A stretch of 64,000 nucleotides of DNA from Spinacia oleracea (GCF_020520425.1 NC_079487.1:109092141-109156140); one strand, 5' to 3'. Shown: positions 34,040 to 45,002, counted from the first letter of the stretch. Numbers and translations: made by a program. The notes: generated by a model from the letters alone, not told the origin.

Positions 34040-34153
34040 GCTTCATTGAACCACACCATGTTCACAAACCATTAGCACACAAAAGCCTCATACAGCCTAC
34101 GGCTGGATGCTAATGGCGCACTGTGGTTTATGAAACATGGATAGTTTCTCAGC
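34040..34153 (+). ncRNA. Foldback 9 of 9 (family III)
   Basis: The left arm CCATGTTCACAAACCATTAG pairs with GTGGTTTATGAAACATGG. The basal CTTCATTGAA faces TAGTTTCTCAGC. It shares the ATGTCCCCAAG flank and the TGCTAATGGCGCA apical word with foldback 4, with other arms. Confidence 0.5.
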
Positions 34154-34381
34154 ACTGAAAGACTCATCATAGACCTCATTCAAACCCTAACATCACAGAC
34201 CAAGCATTCAGGAAAGACAAACAATAAGAGGGGACTTTAATGAAACTGTTTTTTTCCAATCACATGTTAAAATTTTATTCATAAACCCATCCCATATGCT
34301 TTCACCCCTCTCAAGGCAACACTAATCAACCAGCAAACATATGACAGTTTCAACAGGCAACATTATTAAATCAGCAAGCAC

Positions 34382-34456
34382 ACAAGGCAACATTCATCAA
34401 TCAACAAGGCAACATTCATCAATCAACAAGGCAACATTCATCAATCAACAAGGCAA
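34382..34456 (+). repeat. 22-bp tandem repeat, about 3.5 copies
   Basis: The unit CAAGGCAACATTCATCAATC repeats with a 22-bp period. CAAGGCAACA words are also sprinkled nearby (32400-32450, 34460-34480), so the unit grew from a locally common word. Confidence 0.8.
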
Positions 34457-34645
34457 CATGTTTCAAGCAACAAGGCAATAATAGAGGACATGAATACACT
34501 CCAAACCCTATCACATCATCAACAAAACAACAACACCCCTTGCCAACAACAGATCACAGTTGTTGGCTACTCCACCTTATGTCTCCACAGCTAACCAGCA
34601 ATCCAAATATAATTAAAAGAGGGTTTATAGAAGACACACTTATCT

Positions 34646-35772
34646 CTAAGCATCATCAACACCCTTAGGTGGCTTTTTTTTTATTTCATCTTCCTTCACG
34701 TTTGGGGACGAAACCGAACATTGCCCATCAGAAACCTCTGGACCAGCAGTTGTGTTCTCACACTCACCCACATAGTATAGGTCGAATGAATCAGAGTGAT
34801 TGGGTTCCTTGCAATAAAGAGGGGACATAAAATATGTTTAATATATTTCACATCAACTTAACAAGATCAAAGAACAACATCATCAAAGTAATCATGGAAT
34901 TGAACATCCAAATCAACCAAAACAGACCAACATTCATGGTATTCAACATGCAATTTAAATAAACTCATAAAAATCGAGAAAAATCAAGGGATCTCTAACA
35001 TGCAATTCATGAACTTCATCATTTAACCAAAAAAATCAAGGGATCTCTGACATGCAATTCGAAAATTTATCATTTAACAAAATAAATCAAGGGATCTCTT
35101 ACATGCAATTAGAAAACTTCATCATTTAACAAAAATTATCAACGAATCTCTGACATGCAATTCGAAAACTTCATCATTTAACACAAAAATCAAACATTTA
35201 TGGGACATGCATGATCACAAAAAATGAACCAATGTTAAATCTAAAACAATTCACAAAAATCATCAACAAATGAAAAAAATTCATTAAAATTCACAAAAAA
35301 TCTCAAAAAATCAGAACATGCAGAGTAACCCTAATTTTATTAGAAAACCTACGTTTCAACCAAAAATCACAGATTTTCTCCAAGAAACACAAAAAATCCC
35401 AAAAACAGAGTAAACCCTAATTAACTCGAAAAATCAGGAAAAAAACCCAAAAATAAGGAAATATACCTCATCAGATTCGTCTCCTCCAAAGAATCTCAGA
35501 TCTGCTGGTGTGGGGACTCGATCGTCGTATTTGGACTCCACCTCTTCACCAGGCTCCACTTCCATTTTCTCAAACCAAGCTTTGAGATAATTTCGGGTAC
35601 TCGTGTTCTCCTTCTGGGCCAACCTCAAATTATTCAGATACTCGCCAGAATACGAGTGCTCGTTGTTGGGACAAATGCATTTCGAGCCCCAATCACAGTT
35701 TGAGTCAGGAATTCGTTGCCCAGAAGTACCAACCGAATAAGTCGGAAGATATTTGGAGGAAGAGGATCCCAT
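34646..35772 (-). CDS. Second gene of the mariner element, unknown function
   Basis: Exon 1 is 35772-35467 (102 codons) and exon 2 is 34807-34646 (53 codons plus stop), in phase, total 155 aa. The donor GAG|GTATAT is good. The acceptor TTGCAAG is acceptable but not ideal. The protein starts MGSSSSKYLPTYS and has a small Cys cluster (C26, C32, C34, with H39 nearby) that could bind metal. A helical segment follows (YLNNLRLAQKENTSTRNYL), and the rest is acidic, with a Lys-rich end (EIKKKPPKG). I do not recognise the family. It runs opposite to the transposase and reads toward the foldback array. Plant mariner elements are normally described with transposase only. It may be a captured host gene or an accessory protein. 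The two-exon model is my inference. Confidence 0.5.
34982..35190. repeat. 52-bp tandem repeat, four copies
   Basis: The units carry AATCAAGGGATCTCT, ACATGCAATT and TTCATCATTTAAC at a 52-bp spacing. The array lies wholly in the intron of the element's second gene. Confidence 0.8.
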
Positions 35773-37024
35773 TAAGAAATTAATAAAACCCTAATAAAAC
35801 TCCGATTTTATCCCCAAAAAAATTTCACCAGAGAATCGATTACCAACCGGGATTTGGGACGACAAAGGGGACAAAACTAGAGGGGATCTCACCGAAATGT
35901 CGTTCCGGTTAAAGTTTGAGAACAATTTTGAGCGAAAACCCCAAAGATCTGAGAGATCTCACCAAAAAAAACGAAGAACAGGGGCGGAGAAGGTTAGGGT
36001 TTTTAGAGAAACAGAGAGATTTCTTGAGGAGAGAGAGGGAGACAGGAGGAGAGAGGGATCCGAAGAGAATGAGGAGAGAGAGGGTGAGAGGGACGGGTTA
36101 TAAGGAGAGAGAGGTGAGAGTGACGTTAGGGTTTTATTAATTTAATAAGGGAGGTGGGTGGGTTAAATGAATAAAATATTATGGGTGGGGAAAATTAGGT
36201 GGGAATATGGGTAGATTCTTTAGGTTTTTTGGTTATTAGATTGAAATATAAGGGTATTTTAGGAAAAAAAGTATGTCCAAAAATGGAAAGATTCTAAGTG
36301 GATACAACATTATGAAACGACTAAAAAGGAAACGGATACAACAAAAAGAAACGGAGGGAGTACAAGGTAACACCATTAACCTACAAATAAAACCCTTCGT
36401 AATATTAGTAGTAATTTGTCTAATATTTAAAAGTAACACCATTGACATACAAAAGTAACCCTAGTAAAATATTAAAGTGAATAACCAGCTTAATTTAAAG
36501 CCACTCTTCTAGAATTATGAAAGTAATTGAAATTACAAATAGAAGTAACCAATCACAAATAAAAATAAACGTCAGTAACTTTATTATTAATTGTGCTTAT
36601 TGTTTAAAAGTAACATTATTAACATACAAAAGTAACCCCTAGTAAGCTACTAAAGCAACATACTAATATTTTAAGTGAATAAGTAACTTGATTAGAAGTA
36701 ACTCTTCATAAACTATAAAAGTAATATTGAAATTCCAAATAGAAATAACTCGATCTTACTTATATTAGTAGTAATTGTGCCTATTATTTTAAGTAAATAA
36801 GTAGCTTGATTAAAATTAACTCTTCTAAAACTATTAAAGTAATTGAAATTACAAATAGAAGTAACCAATCACAAATAAAAATAACATTAGTAGTAATTGT
36901 GCCTATTGTTTAAAAGTAACATTGTTAACATACAAAAATCAACCCTAGTAAGCTATTAAAGTAACATTCTAATGTTTTAAGTGAATAAGTAACTTTATTA
37001 GAAGCAACTCTTCATAAACTATAA

Positions 37025-39492
37025 GGTAGTGTTTGGAAACTTGAGTTTCATTTCAATTCCTTCATTTCAAATGTGGGAATTGAAATGTTGAAATTCAATT
37101 CCAAATTCATTGTTTGGCAAATACTAGCATTTCAAATCCAATATTTCAATTCCACTTTTATATTTGGGAAAAAAGGAACTTGAACCTCTATAATTTAAAT
37201 GGATACAAATTCTTGGCATGTAAACTAATATTTCAGTAATACAGTCATGAATGTGTAATTCAACAACAATTAAATATTTTATTTGATTGAATTATTTGAT
37301 TAATCAATAAAGAACAGAAAATCAAAATTAAATTATTAATTAACAACATTAGAATTTGGGGAAACACTAAACCCTAACTTTTGGAAACTTATTGCGCGCC
37401 TTCAATCTCGTCATGGTGTCGATAAACGGCAGCGGCAAGCAGGCTGCGAACCGGCGACAAAAAACAAGATCCGAGTCGGCGGTACATAAACCGACGAAAT
37501 CCTCGAGGCCGATGACATCATCATGATCGGAATACATCTCTTTCATCATGAACGGACATGTTTTCGCACACATCAAACCCTAAAATCTCAAATTTTGGGG
37601 AAAATTCGGAATTTTTAAGCGCGAGGTATACAATCAAATCTTCTAAAACCTTATCTTAGTACCAGAAGATTCAGATTTTGGGGAAAAAATCAAAATTTAA
37701 AAAATTAATTTTGGGAAAAACCAAATCCTAAAAAAATCCATTCAAGGAAGAAAAGGGTGAGAGAAGTAAAACTCGGTTTGATTCGTGGAAGAGAGAGTGA
37801 GAGAAGAAGTTGAAACGCTTTTAGTGGCGATCTAGGAGAAGTTGGAGCGTGAGAAAGGAGAAGAGTGGCTGGGAGGAGCGTGAGAGAGGAGAAGAGTGTG
37901 AGAGAGTAATGTGGGATTTGAAATGACTTCATTTGAGAAAGGATTAGAAATTCCATGGGTTGGGTATACGGAGTATTTTCTAAGAGGCTTGGATTTGTTA
38001 GGTTATGATTCATATGACAAAACATAAATCATGCGGAAAAACCATAAAGCCAGGAAAGCATATTATTTACACATAATCATTTAGCATAGTTTAGATGCAT
38101 ACACTTTGTTGCGTGCCCTCCCTAGCTGCGCCCGAACCGAACAAGAACAAGTCTTTAGGACTCCAAGTGTCGTCCCTCCGTACATAGTCCACAACACGTC
38201 CGGATCCGCCTTAATCTTGACCAACTAGAATCGCCCTTAAGGTAGCTTAGGAATTTCGGCTAATATGGTGCAAGTGTATGGCTGATTTTTCTTCAAAATC
38301 TTACCTTTAGAATACTTCAATTGTTTCTATAAATTATGACCCTAGGCACCTATTTATAGAGGTATGGAAAAGGAACTGGAATCCTATTAGGATACGAATT
38401 AATTAAACTAGAATCCTAATAGAACTCTTATTTAATTAATTTATCCTTTTAGGATTAGGAATTTAATCATATATCGTAACCTGATAGCTTTAGGATTCGT
38501 ATAGCACACAAACACACACACGCACGCACAGCAGCCCACGAGGGGCGCCATGCGCGCGCACAGCCCGCGAGCTCGCAGCCCATTGCCACGAGGCCCACAC
38601 GCTGGCGCAGCCTTGGCGCGCGCTGGGCCTGCCTTGCGGTGGGCCTGGCGCAGCCTTGGCTGGTGCGTTGTGGCGCGCTGGCTTGCTGGGCGATGGCCCG
38701 GCTTCGTGCTGGGCCTTCGTCTGGCAGACCTCGTCCGATGCTAATTCATACGATACGCTTCCGATTAATTTCCCGATTCCGGAATTCATTTCCGATACGA
38801 ACAATATTTAATATTTCCGATTCCGGAATTAATTTCCGTTTCGAACAAATATTTAATATTTCCGTTTCCGGAATTATTTTCCGATTCCGATAATATTTCC
38901 GATTCAGACAATATTTCCGTTTCCGGCAATATTTCCGATTCCGGCAATATTTCCATTTCCATCAATATTTTCCGATACGTACCATGTTTCCGTTTCCGGC
39001 AACATCTACGACTTGGATAATATTTATATTTCCGATTCGATCCATATTTCCGTTTCCGGCAATATCATCGTTTCCGGAGTATTCATTTCTTGCTTGTGAC
39101 GATCTCAGCTCCCACTGAAACCAAGATCCGTCGATTCCGAATATCCATAGATGGAGTATTTAATGCCATTAAATACTTGATCCGTTTACGTACTATTTGT
39201 GTGACCCTACGGGTTCAGTCAAGAGTAAGATGTGGATTAATATCATTAATTCCACTTGAACTGAAGCGGCCTCTAGCTAGGCATTCAACTCACTTGATCT
39301 CACTGAATTATTAACTTGTTAATTAATACTGAACCGCATTTATTAGACTTAATATTATATGCATACTTGGACCAAGGGCATTATTTCCTTCAGGATTTGG
39401 GCCAAATTCAATTCCAAATACTTTACATTCCCAAACAGCTAATTTGACCCAATTCCATCATTTGAAATGAAATCCCTCTATCCAAACAGGCC
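37025..39492. mobile_element. Tourist-like TIR element carrying a solo LTR
   Basis: The left end GGTAGTGTTTGGAAAC faces the right end ATCCAAACAGGCC. ATAA flanks both sides (37021-37024 and 39493-39496), and neighbouring satellite units show the empty site. The subterminal words TTTCATTTCAATTCC and GGAATTGAA are mirrored for over 100 bp. Without the solo LTR the element is ~1.07 kb. It has no recognisable protein. A GC-richer segment at ~37380-37600 looks like a gene fragment in antisense. Confidence 0.6.
37996..39392 (-). mobile_element. Solo LTR of an LTR retrotransposon
   Basis: It begins TG and ends CA and is flanked by the 5-bp duplication GGATT (37991-37995 and 39393-39397). It is 1,397 bp with no internal coding region, so it is a solo LTR left by recombination. 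On the minus strand it begins TGAAGGAAATAATGCCC. It includes a GC-rich patch (38510-38740) and a run of TTCCGATTCCGG-type short repeats (38760-39080). The superfamily cannot be fixed without internal sequence; copia-like is my guess. It is younger than the Tourist-like element it entered. Confidence 0.75.
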
Positions 39493-39929
39493 ATAAAAGT
39501 AATTGAAATTACAAATAGAAGTAACTCTTACTAATATTAGTAGAGTAGTAGTAATTGTGCCTATTGTTTAAAAGTAACATCATTAACGTGAAAAAAATAA
39601 CTCGGCCTAGTATAACACTAAAATAACTTCTTAACGTTTTAAGTGTCTAATTAATTGGATTAAAAGTAACTACGTTAAAGCTACAAAAGTAACTGAAATT
39701 ACAAATAGAAGTAACCAATTGCAATTAGAAATAACCCTTTTTTATTTTTTTAAAACTAAGTATGGAGGTAACCCTTCATAATAGGATTAATACGTAATTC
39801 TAGTTGATATGTTAAGTAACTCTCTAATAACCAGACATAACTTAGTAAAACACTAAAGTAACTTCCTAACGTTTTAAGTGTATAAGTAACTATGTCAGAG
39901 CTATAAAAGCAACTGGAATTACAAATCAC

Positions 39930-42571
39930 GGTTGCTATATGCAACCTTCACTTACTATAATGCACCCCTGTAAAAAACCACAAATACCCTTTAGTGTTTT
40001 TTTTCTCTCTCCCGCAACCTGAATCTCTTTGGAAAACTGAAAAACTCTCAAACTTCTCAAACTTTTTCCTCTGTTTGTGGATGAAAGCACAAGAAAATTG
40101 AAGTTCGAGAAAGAGTCGTCTCCAACACCAATCGAGAATCAATCTCATCAAGATTGCAATCACAAAATTAATCTCATCAGCAAGGTGCGCCTTCAAACAC
40201 AAAACAATTTCGTAAAACTGTGCGTGTTGTTGTTTTGCATTTTCATGCTCAAAAATTGGAATTAGATTTTCATATTCATTAATTAACATAATATATTTCA
40301 GAATTTCAATTAGCAATTTCAAATTGGGAATTAGGTTTCAAAGCATTGGTTGAATTAGGAATTAGATTTCAAAGCATTGGTTGAATTAGGAATTCGAATT
40401 GGAAATTAGGTTTCATGTTGTTCACGAATTATATACATATGGTGTATTGTTCTATAAATCTTTGTGAATTCCTAAAGAAAAAAGTTGAATTTAATGGTTA
40501 TTGATGGATTACAAATTTATTTCATTATATCGGGTATTTTCTTGATAGTATGGTTTTTTTTCTTTGTTGTTGCTGGCATTATATTGTTTCACACATTCCG
40601 GTAAAAAAAAAAAGTAGAAGTTGTTTCTTGTTGTTGAGATGGAATAAATCACAAATTTTGTATGGTTGGGTTGTAATAGAGTAGTATGTTTTGTGTAGTT
40701 GGGACAAAATAACACAATCTATTTCATGTGTTTGATAGAAATTTGAGAACGTACGCGGAAGTTTTGATGGACCTCAATTATATAACAAAATTGCATTGTT
40801 ATCATTCAGAATTGTACAATGATATTTGCTTTGGTAGAACACTTGTTTCCACCACTCATATTTTGTGGAGCTCTCTTGATTTGCTCACCCCTAAACTTAT
40901 GCAAATACAACCTATTTATAGTTGTTGTATTATGGTTTCTAGATTCTTCTACTCCCCTCATCATCTAGATTTTTTTTAGGAATAGGTATTTCCTAAGATT
41001 ATAATTTACAATCATATTTCTTGATTTTTCTACACAATACATTTCACTACTAGATTTTTACAAGTATATTATCTAGATTTTTCTAGATTAATACTTTAAC
41101 AGTGTTATGTCTAAAGTATACAATACTATTTCATATGATGTACCCGAAATAGGTTAGGTAACTTCATATGCTTCATCTGAATTAGACAAAAAACCATCCG
41201 GATCATCTATATGATATTTGATTGTTTGGCAGTTCTTGTTTGTTTGTATTTGTAATGATCAGTGTGTGCGAATCTCTGAAAAAAGAATTCTCCTGATGCA
41301 AAAGGGCAGGTGATACTTGCAGGTCTTAGTTACATGGAGTAGAATAGTAGATATTCGCTCTGTTCTATACAGAACATATATTATTAGTCTCTGCTATTGA
41401 AAAGCTTCTTTTGTTTTAACAGTTCGAGTGGTATACTATGTATATACCTCATATTCAATAATTATAACCAATTATTTGGTTGGGGACTTAGCTGTCTAAA
41501 GGGTAAATAGGCATTTGACTGGAGCAAGAATTCGAAAGATGACGTGTTAGTAGTTTTAAAGGGAGTTCATCATTCAGGAAATGGAAAGAGCTTGGAGTTG
41601 GTAGAAGAACACACTAGCTGACTTAGAGAATTGAAAAAATATTGTGTTTCAGAGAAAAAATATTGTATTTCAGCGGGTTTCGCTGAACCAAACTGGATTT
41701 CATTTGTCACCGGCCATTGGTTCATATATGTGTTTGTGCAGCTACTTACACTTACCATGGAAGATGAAGTACAATTATACAAATATGACTAAATAGTGAC
41801 GTACTGTCTATTATTGGTGTGGAATAATCATAAAGCACATGTTATTGAAATTTGATGTGACTGGCTAACTGTGAATCTCTATATCTTTGAACTAATTACT
41901 TTTTAAATGCATGGTGAAATTCTTTTTGGTTTCGAGCAATGATACGAGATGAGTTGGAAATTTTGATTGCTTCTTGTAGTCTTGTGTGGTATTCAGATTA
42001 TTGTCCATAGCATAATCATGTTTATTTTCACTAACCTAATCATGAAAACCATAATGCAGATGACAAACAAAAGTAAAAGTCGATTGTATAATAGGGCTAT
42101 TACTATCTCCGCTAGGGAAAAACGCGTTGCTAGGAGGTCATCTCAAGGTCGGGAAACTCAGAACAACAATATTTAGTTAATTATCTGTACATAATAGTTA
42201 GTTCTGTTATATCCACTCTGTATGAAATAGTTAATATATTTGGTTTAATCTGTACAAAATAGTTAGTTCCGTTATGTTCAATATGTATGAAATAGTAAGT
42301 TTCGTTATGTTCAATCTGTATGAAATAGTTAGTTCAGCTATGTTAAATTTGTATGAAATAGTTAATTATATTTTGTTCAATCTGTACAAAATAGAAGTAT
42401 TTTTTTCATACAAATTGTATGAAAAGGCTCGAAAAAACAAGAAAAAAAAATTCAAAATTACCTCAGTTCCAAGGTCTTCCAAGTCAAAAATAATAAAAGT
42501 GAGGGTTAGGGGGTTTTTTTAGGATGAAAAAAATGAAAGTAAAAAGGGTTGCGTCAAGTAAAATAAGGTTG
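39930..42571. mobile_element. TIR element of uncertain class inside the satellite array
   Basis: The left end ATATGCAACCTTCACTTAC and the right end mirror each other (GGTTGCGTCAAG, AAGGTTGCAT). The sequence on both sides continues the satellite unit (GGTAACTCTTCATAATAGG at right). The exact edges and target duplication are not clear. Near 42060-42174 a spliced-exon-like piece ends in a basic peptide (EKRVARRSSQGRE). Before the right end there is a 7-copy tandem repeat of ~33 bp (42184-42412; TCTGTATGAAATAGTTAGTT). Confidence 0.45.
42184..42412 (+). repeat. ~33-bp tandem repeat, about seven copies
   Basis: The units begin TCTGTACAAAATAGTTAGTT or TCTGTATGAAATAG and end in TATGTTCAA, at a 32-33-bp spacing with moderate divergence. 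This is internal to the TIR element at 39930-42571. Confidence 0.8.
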
Positions 42572-42640
42572 CATTTAGGTAACTCTTCATAATAGGATTA
42601 GTAAATCTAGCTATATGTTAAGTAACTCTCTAATTTTACG

Positions 42641-42694
42641 AAATATGACAAATTACCCATAATATATATATATTATGGGTAATTTGTCATATTT
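42641..42694. repeat. Perfect 54-bp palindrome
   Basis: The left arm AAATATGACAAATTACCCAT, then AATATAT, is matched exactly by the right arm, giving two 27-base arms with no spacer. It could extrude as a cruciform or be a very small foldback element. It directly follows the last satellite piece. Confidence 0.85.
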
Positions 42695-43345
42695 ATATGT
42701 ATATATATATTAACCAATCTCTTAATAATATGATACACCTCAACAGGAAGATATTTAATTTTTTATTTTTTTTTACTTAAGTAAGTAAGAAAGGAAACAA
42801 AAAAGGAACTGGTAAAAGAAAAGAAAAGAGTTGGGGAAAAAGGGAAAAACAAAAAGGCGGTATTGTGTTGCTTCAAAACGGTAACTAACCATATCCACCA
42901 AACTTTTATGCATGCTTGATAACTACTTAAACAATCTTTCTTCATTCAACTTGGCGTGATTTCTATATTTCCATATTTCCAGTTCTGTTGGGCCACTCAA
43001 ATTATAACTTTGTGTGAACGAGTTACACCATCAATTGATGGCATGGCGAGCCACTCAGAAGACTTGCTGAATTAGATGACACACGTCATCCTTTTATTTC
43101 ATCCATTAATTTATTTTTTTTATTTTTTTTGCTGTATTTTATTGCTCTAATGTCTCTTCCATTCCATCTTCCCCATTCAACACCAATTCACCATTTAGTT
43201 CATATATTCATTCAACATCTTCCACTCCATCTTCCTCTTTACACTAATAAATTAATTCACCATTTAATTATATATTTTTCATCCTTCAAATTTCACCTTT
43301 ATTTAAATCATATAATCACAAAAAATCACAAACTCTCAATAAAAA
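42695..43345. other. Intergenic with Helitron-body fragment
   Basis: Positions ~43100-43265 share words (CACCAATTCACCATTTA, CATCTTCCACTC) with the minus-strand Helitron-like pieces at 61955-62212 and 62581-62815. The remainder is A+T-rich with no gene. Confidence 0.4.
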
Positions 43346-44540
43346 TCTATACTAATATATTAAAAAGCGTTGTGAAGAATGTCTATCTGCCACGTAGTAC
43401 TTTTCCCTTTATGCCACATCATCCACGCACCAAGTGTTATATCATGTCACGGACAACCAAAAATCAATACAATGAGATTTGAAAACGAGACCTCAAGTAT
43501 AGATGATAACTCTCATTACTATCTTAACCAACCACAAAATGTATTTTATCTTTTCACATTAATTTATAAATAAACTAGTATGCCCCGGGCGCGGGTTATA
43601 ATGTTTATAGTGTACGAATTTTTTTTTTTACGCACTGTTTACAAATGTTGCGTATGCGAGTTTGACCATTTTTAAAAATAATTATTCGGAGATCGTTTGT
43701 TTTATTTGGATGTGATTATTGTATGTAGTACGTATCATTTTCAGTAATAATGTTCTTCCCTTTTTGGGTTGTTCGTATTTGTAAATCATTGTCTGATATA
43801 TCTAATAACTGTTTTGTATATATATGTTATGATCCATACATGCTAACACAATTGTTGACTCATTAATGAAAAAACATGTTCTGTAATATGTGGTAAATGG
43901 ACAAATAAAAAATATATGCAGTAAATATTCAAAATCATTTTCAATAATGTTAACAAAATTAAATTTTCTTGCAATCACTGGATGGTTAAAATTAGCAAAT
44001 TAATTTATAACGTAAAACATGTGAAAGATAGTATAAATACACATTAATCTCATCCAACTTAAATATATTTAAATAGAGTTAAATACATAAATAATAGTAT
44101 AACGAAGATGGTAAACTTTCTACTATATTTTCTTGTTGGTTTCATGTTCGAACCCCAACAAAATCATTTTGTTTATCAATATTAAAAGCTAATGCACATC
44201 CTCCATGTCCTGCGCCTTGTCATGTTTAGAAGAGGTAACACGTGGCGGTGTGAAATGATTTTCCTTGGAGATTTAATAATAGAATAGATAGATGTTAACG
44301 TGAAATTTTAAAAAATAAATTTTTATGTGACATTTTATTTTCTAGAACTATTTTGGTAATAAAAATAATAATAATAAAAGCATTAGGACAACCATGAATA
44401 AGCATGATGTCGTAAGTCTCATAAGCATCAACTATAGAAACACCCTGGATAGCTGCACATACACATGTAATTTGGTGTTTATTAATTTGAAGCAATTAGT
44501 TCCACTAGAAAAATAATTATACAAATTGTAAGATGATCTA
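43346..44540 (+). mobile_element. Outer Helitron, interrupted and without a clear 3' end
   Basis: It begins TCTATACTAATATATTAAAA and follows Helitron B (877-1482) along its length: GCGTTGTGAA, the CCACATCATCCACGCACC segment, TTAATTTATAAATAAA, then after the inner insertion ATGTTAACGTGAA and TTAGTTCCACTAGAAAA. The similarity fades near 44540, before any GC hairpin/CTAG end, so the 3' part is lost or diverged. Confidence 0.65.
43575..44292 (-). mobile_element. Inner Helitron on the minus strand
   Basis: Read on the minus strand it starts TCTATCTATTCTATTATTAA at 44292 and ends with CCCGCGCCCGGGGCATACTAG at 43575. It sits between A and T of the outer Helitron; comparison with Helitron B (AAATAAATGTTAAC) gives the empty site. 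At 718 bp it is non-autonomous. On the plus strand, 44100-44160 shows AAGATGGTAAACTTTCTAC and CATGTTCGAACCCC, like tRNA A and B boxes. Confidence 0.75.
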
Positions 44541-45002
44541 ACAATAGCTATGGAACTGTCCATTCAAGAGCTAGTTTTATTAAACTGGACAATCTATACC
44601 AACCCCTCAAAATACATATTGTATTCCGTTTTTTTTTGGTCGAATATTCAGTTTTTTTTAAAAAAATTTGAATCTCACAAAATAACATTTTCTTCTTCAA
44701 CTTATTTCGATTCCCCTCGAGTCCCCCCCCCCAACCAAATGCAAAATGAAAGATTCGACAAAGGTAAGAAAGGTTGGTTTGAGAAACCTTTTTCTTAACC
44801 TTAAGTATAGATAATAAATGAATTCATACCGTGTCTAGAACTCTAGGTGTATGTTGATCATGTTATTAAGTTTTCTCTATGTGTAGTGCGGTTAACGTTC
44901 TTCCAAACAATACAAAGTCAATCTTGACACTCGTGAAATTCAGGACTTGTATCCAATCAATTGAATATAACTTGCTAGTAAATCCACACATTATTTACGG
45001 AT
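44541..45002. other. Intergenic
   Basis: A+T-rich DNA with a C run near 44726-44733. I see no gene or repeat boundary. Confidence 0.35.

Larger units (their letters stand above)
29815..36360 (+). mobile_element. Full-length mariner-like element with transposase, foldback array and second gene
   Basis: The termini CTCCCTCCATTTCTAAATG and the complement of CTCCCTCCGTTTCTTTTTG are flanked by TA (29813-29814 and 36361-36362). Subterminal GTTGTATCC repeats occur once at the left and twice at the right. Order inside: TATA box and leader, DD39D transposase (30369-32015), a 55-bp direct repeat, nine foldbacks (32493-34153), short tandem repeats, an antisense two-exon gene (35772-34646), a G+A-rich region, and the right terminus. 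At 6,546 bp it is long for this family. The transposase frame is open, so the element may be autonomous or only recently silent. No target-site decay is evident. Confidence 0.85.
36363..42640. repeat. Satellite-like array, broken into three parts by insertions
   Basis: The parts are 36363-37024, 39493-39929 and 42572-42640. They are built of related units of ~170-180 bp with recurrent words AAAGTAATTGAAATTACAA, AATAGAAGTAACC, AGTAATTGTGCCTATTG and CATACAAAAGTAACCC. One internal partial duplication lies near 36720-36850. There is no coding capacity. The interruptions are a Tourist-like element (37025-39492) and a 2.6-kb TIR element (39930-42571). The mariner element abuts the left edge. Confidence 0.65.

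Noticed and set aside
35897-36140. Arg/Glu-rich open frames near the mariner element's right end
   Set aside because: They come from a GAGAGA-rich leader-like tract antisense to the second gene; simple-sequence translation, not protein.
38490-38804. GC-rich open frames on both strands with Ala/Arg/Pro-rich products
   Set aside because: They lie wholly inside the solo LTR and are a by-product of its GC-rich patch.
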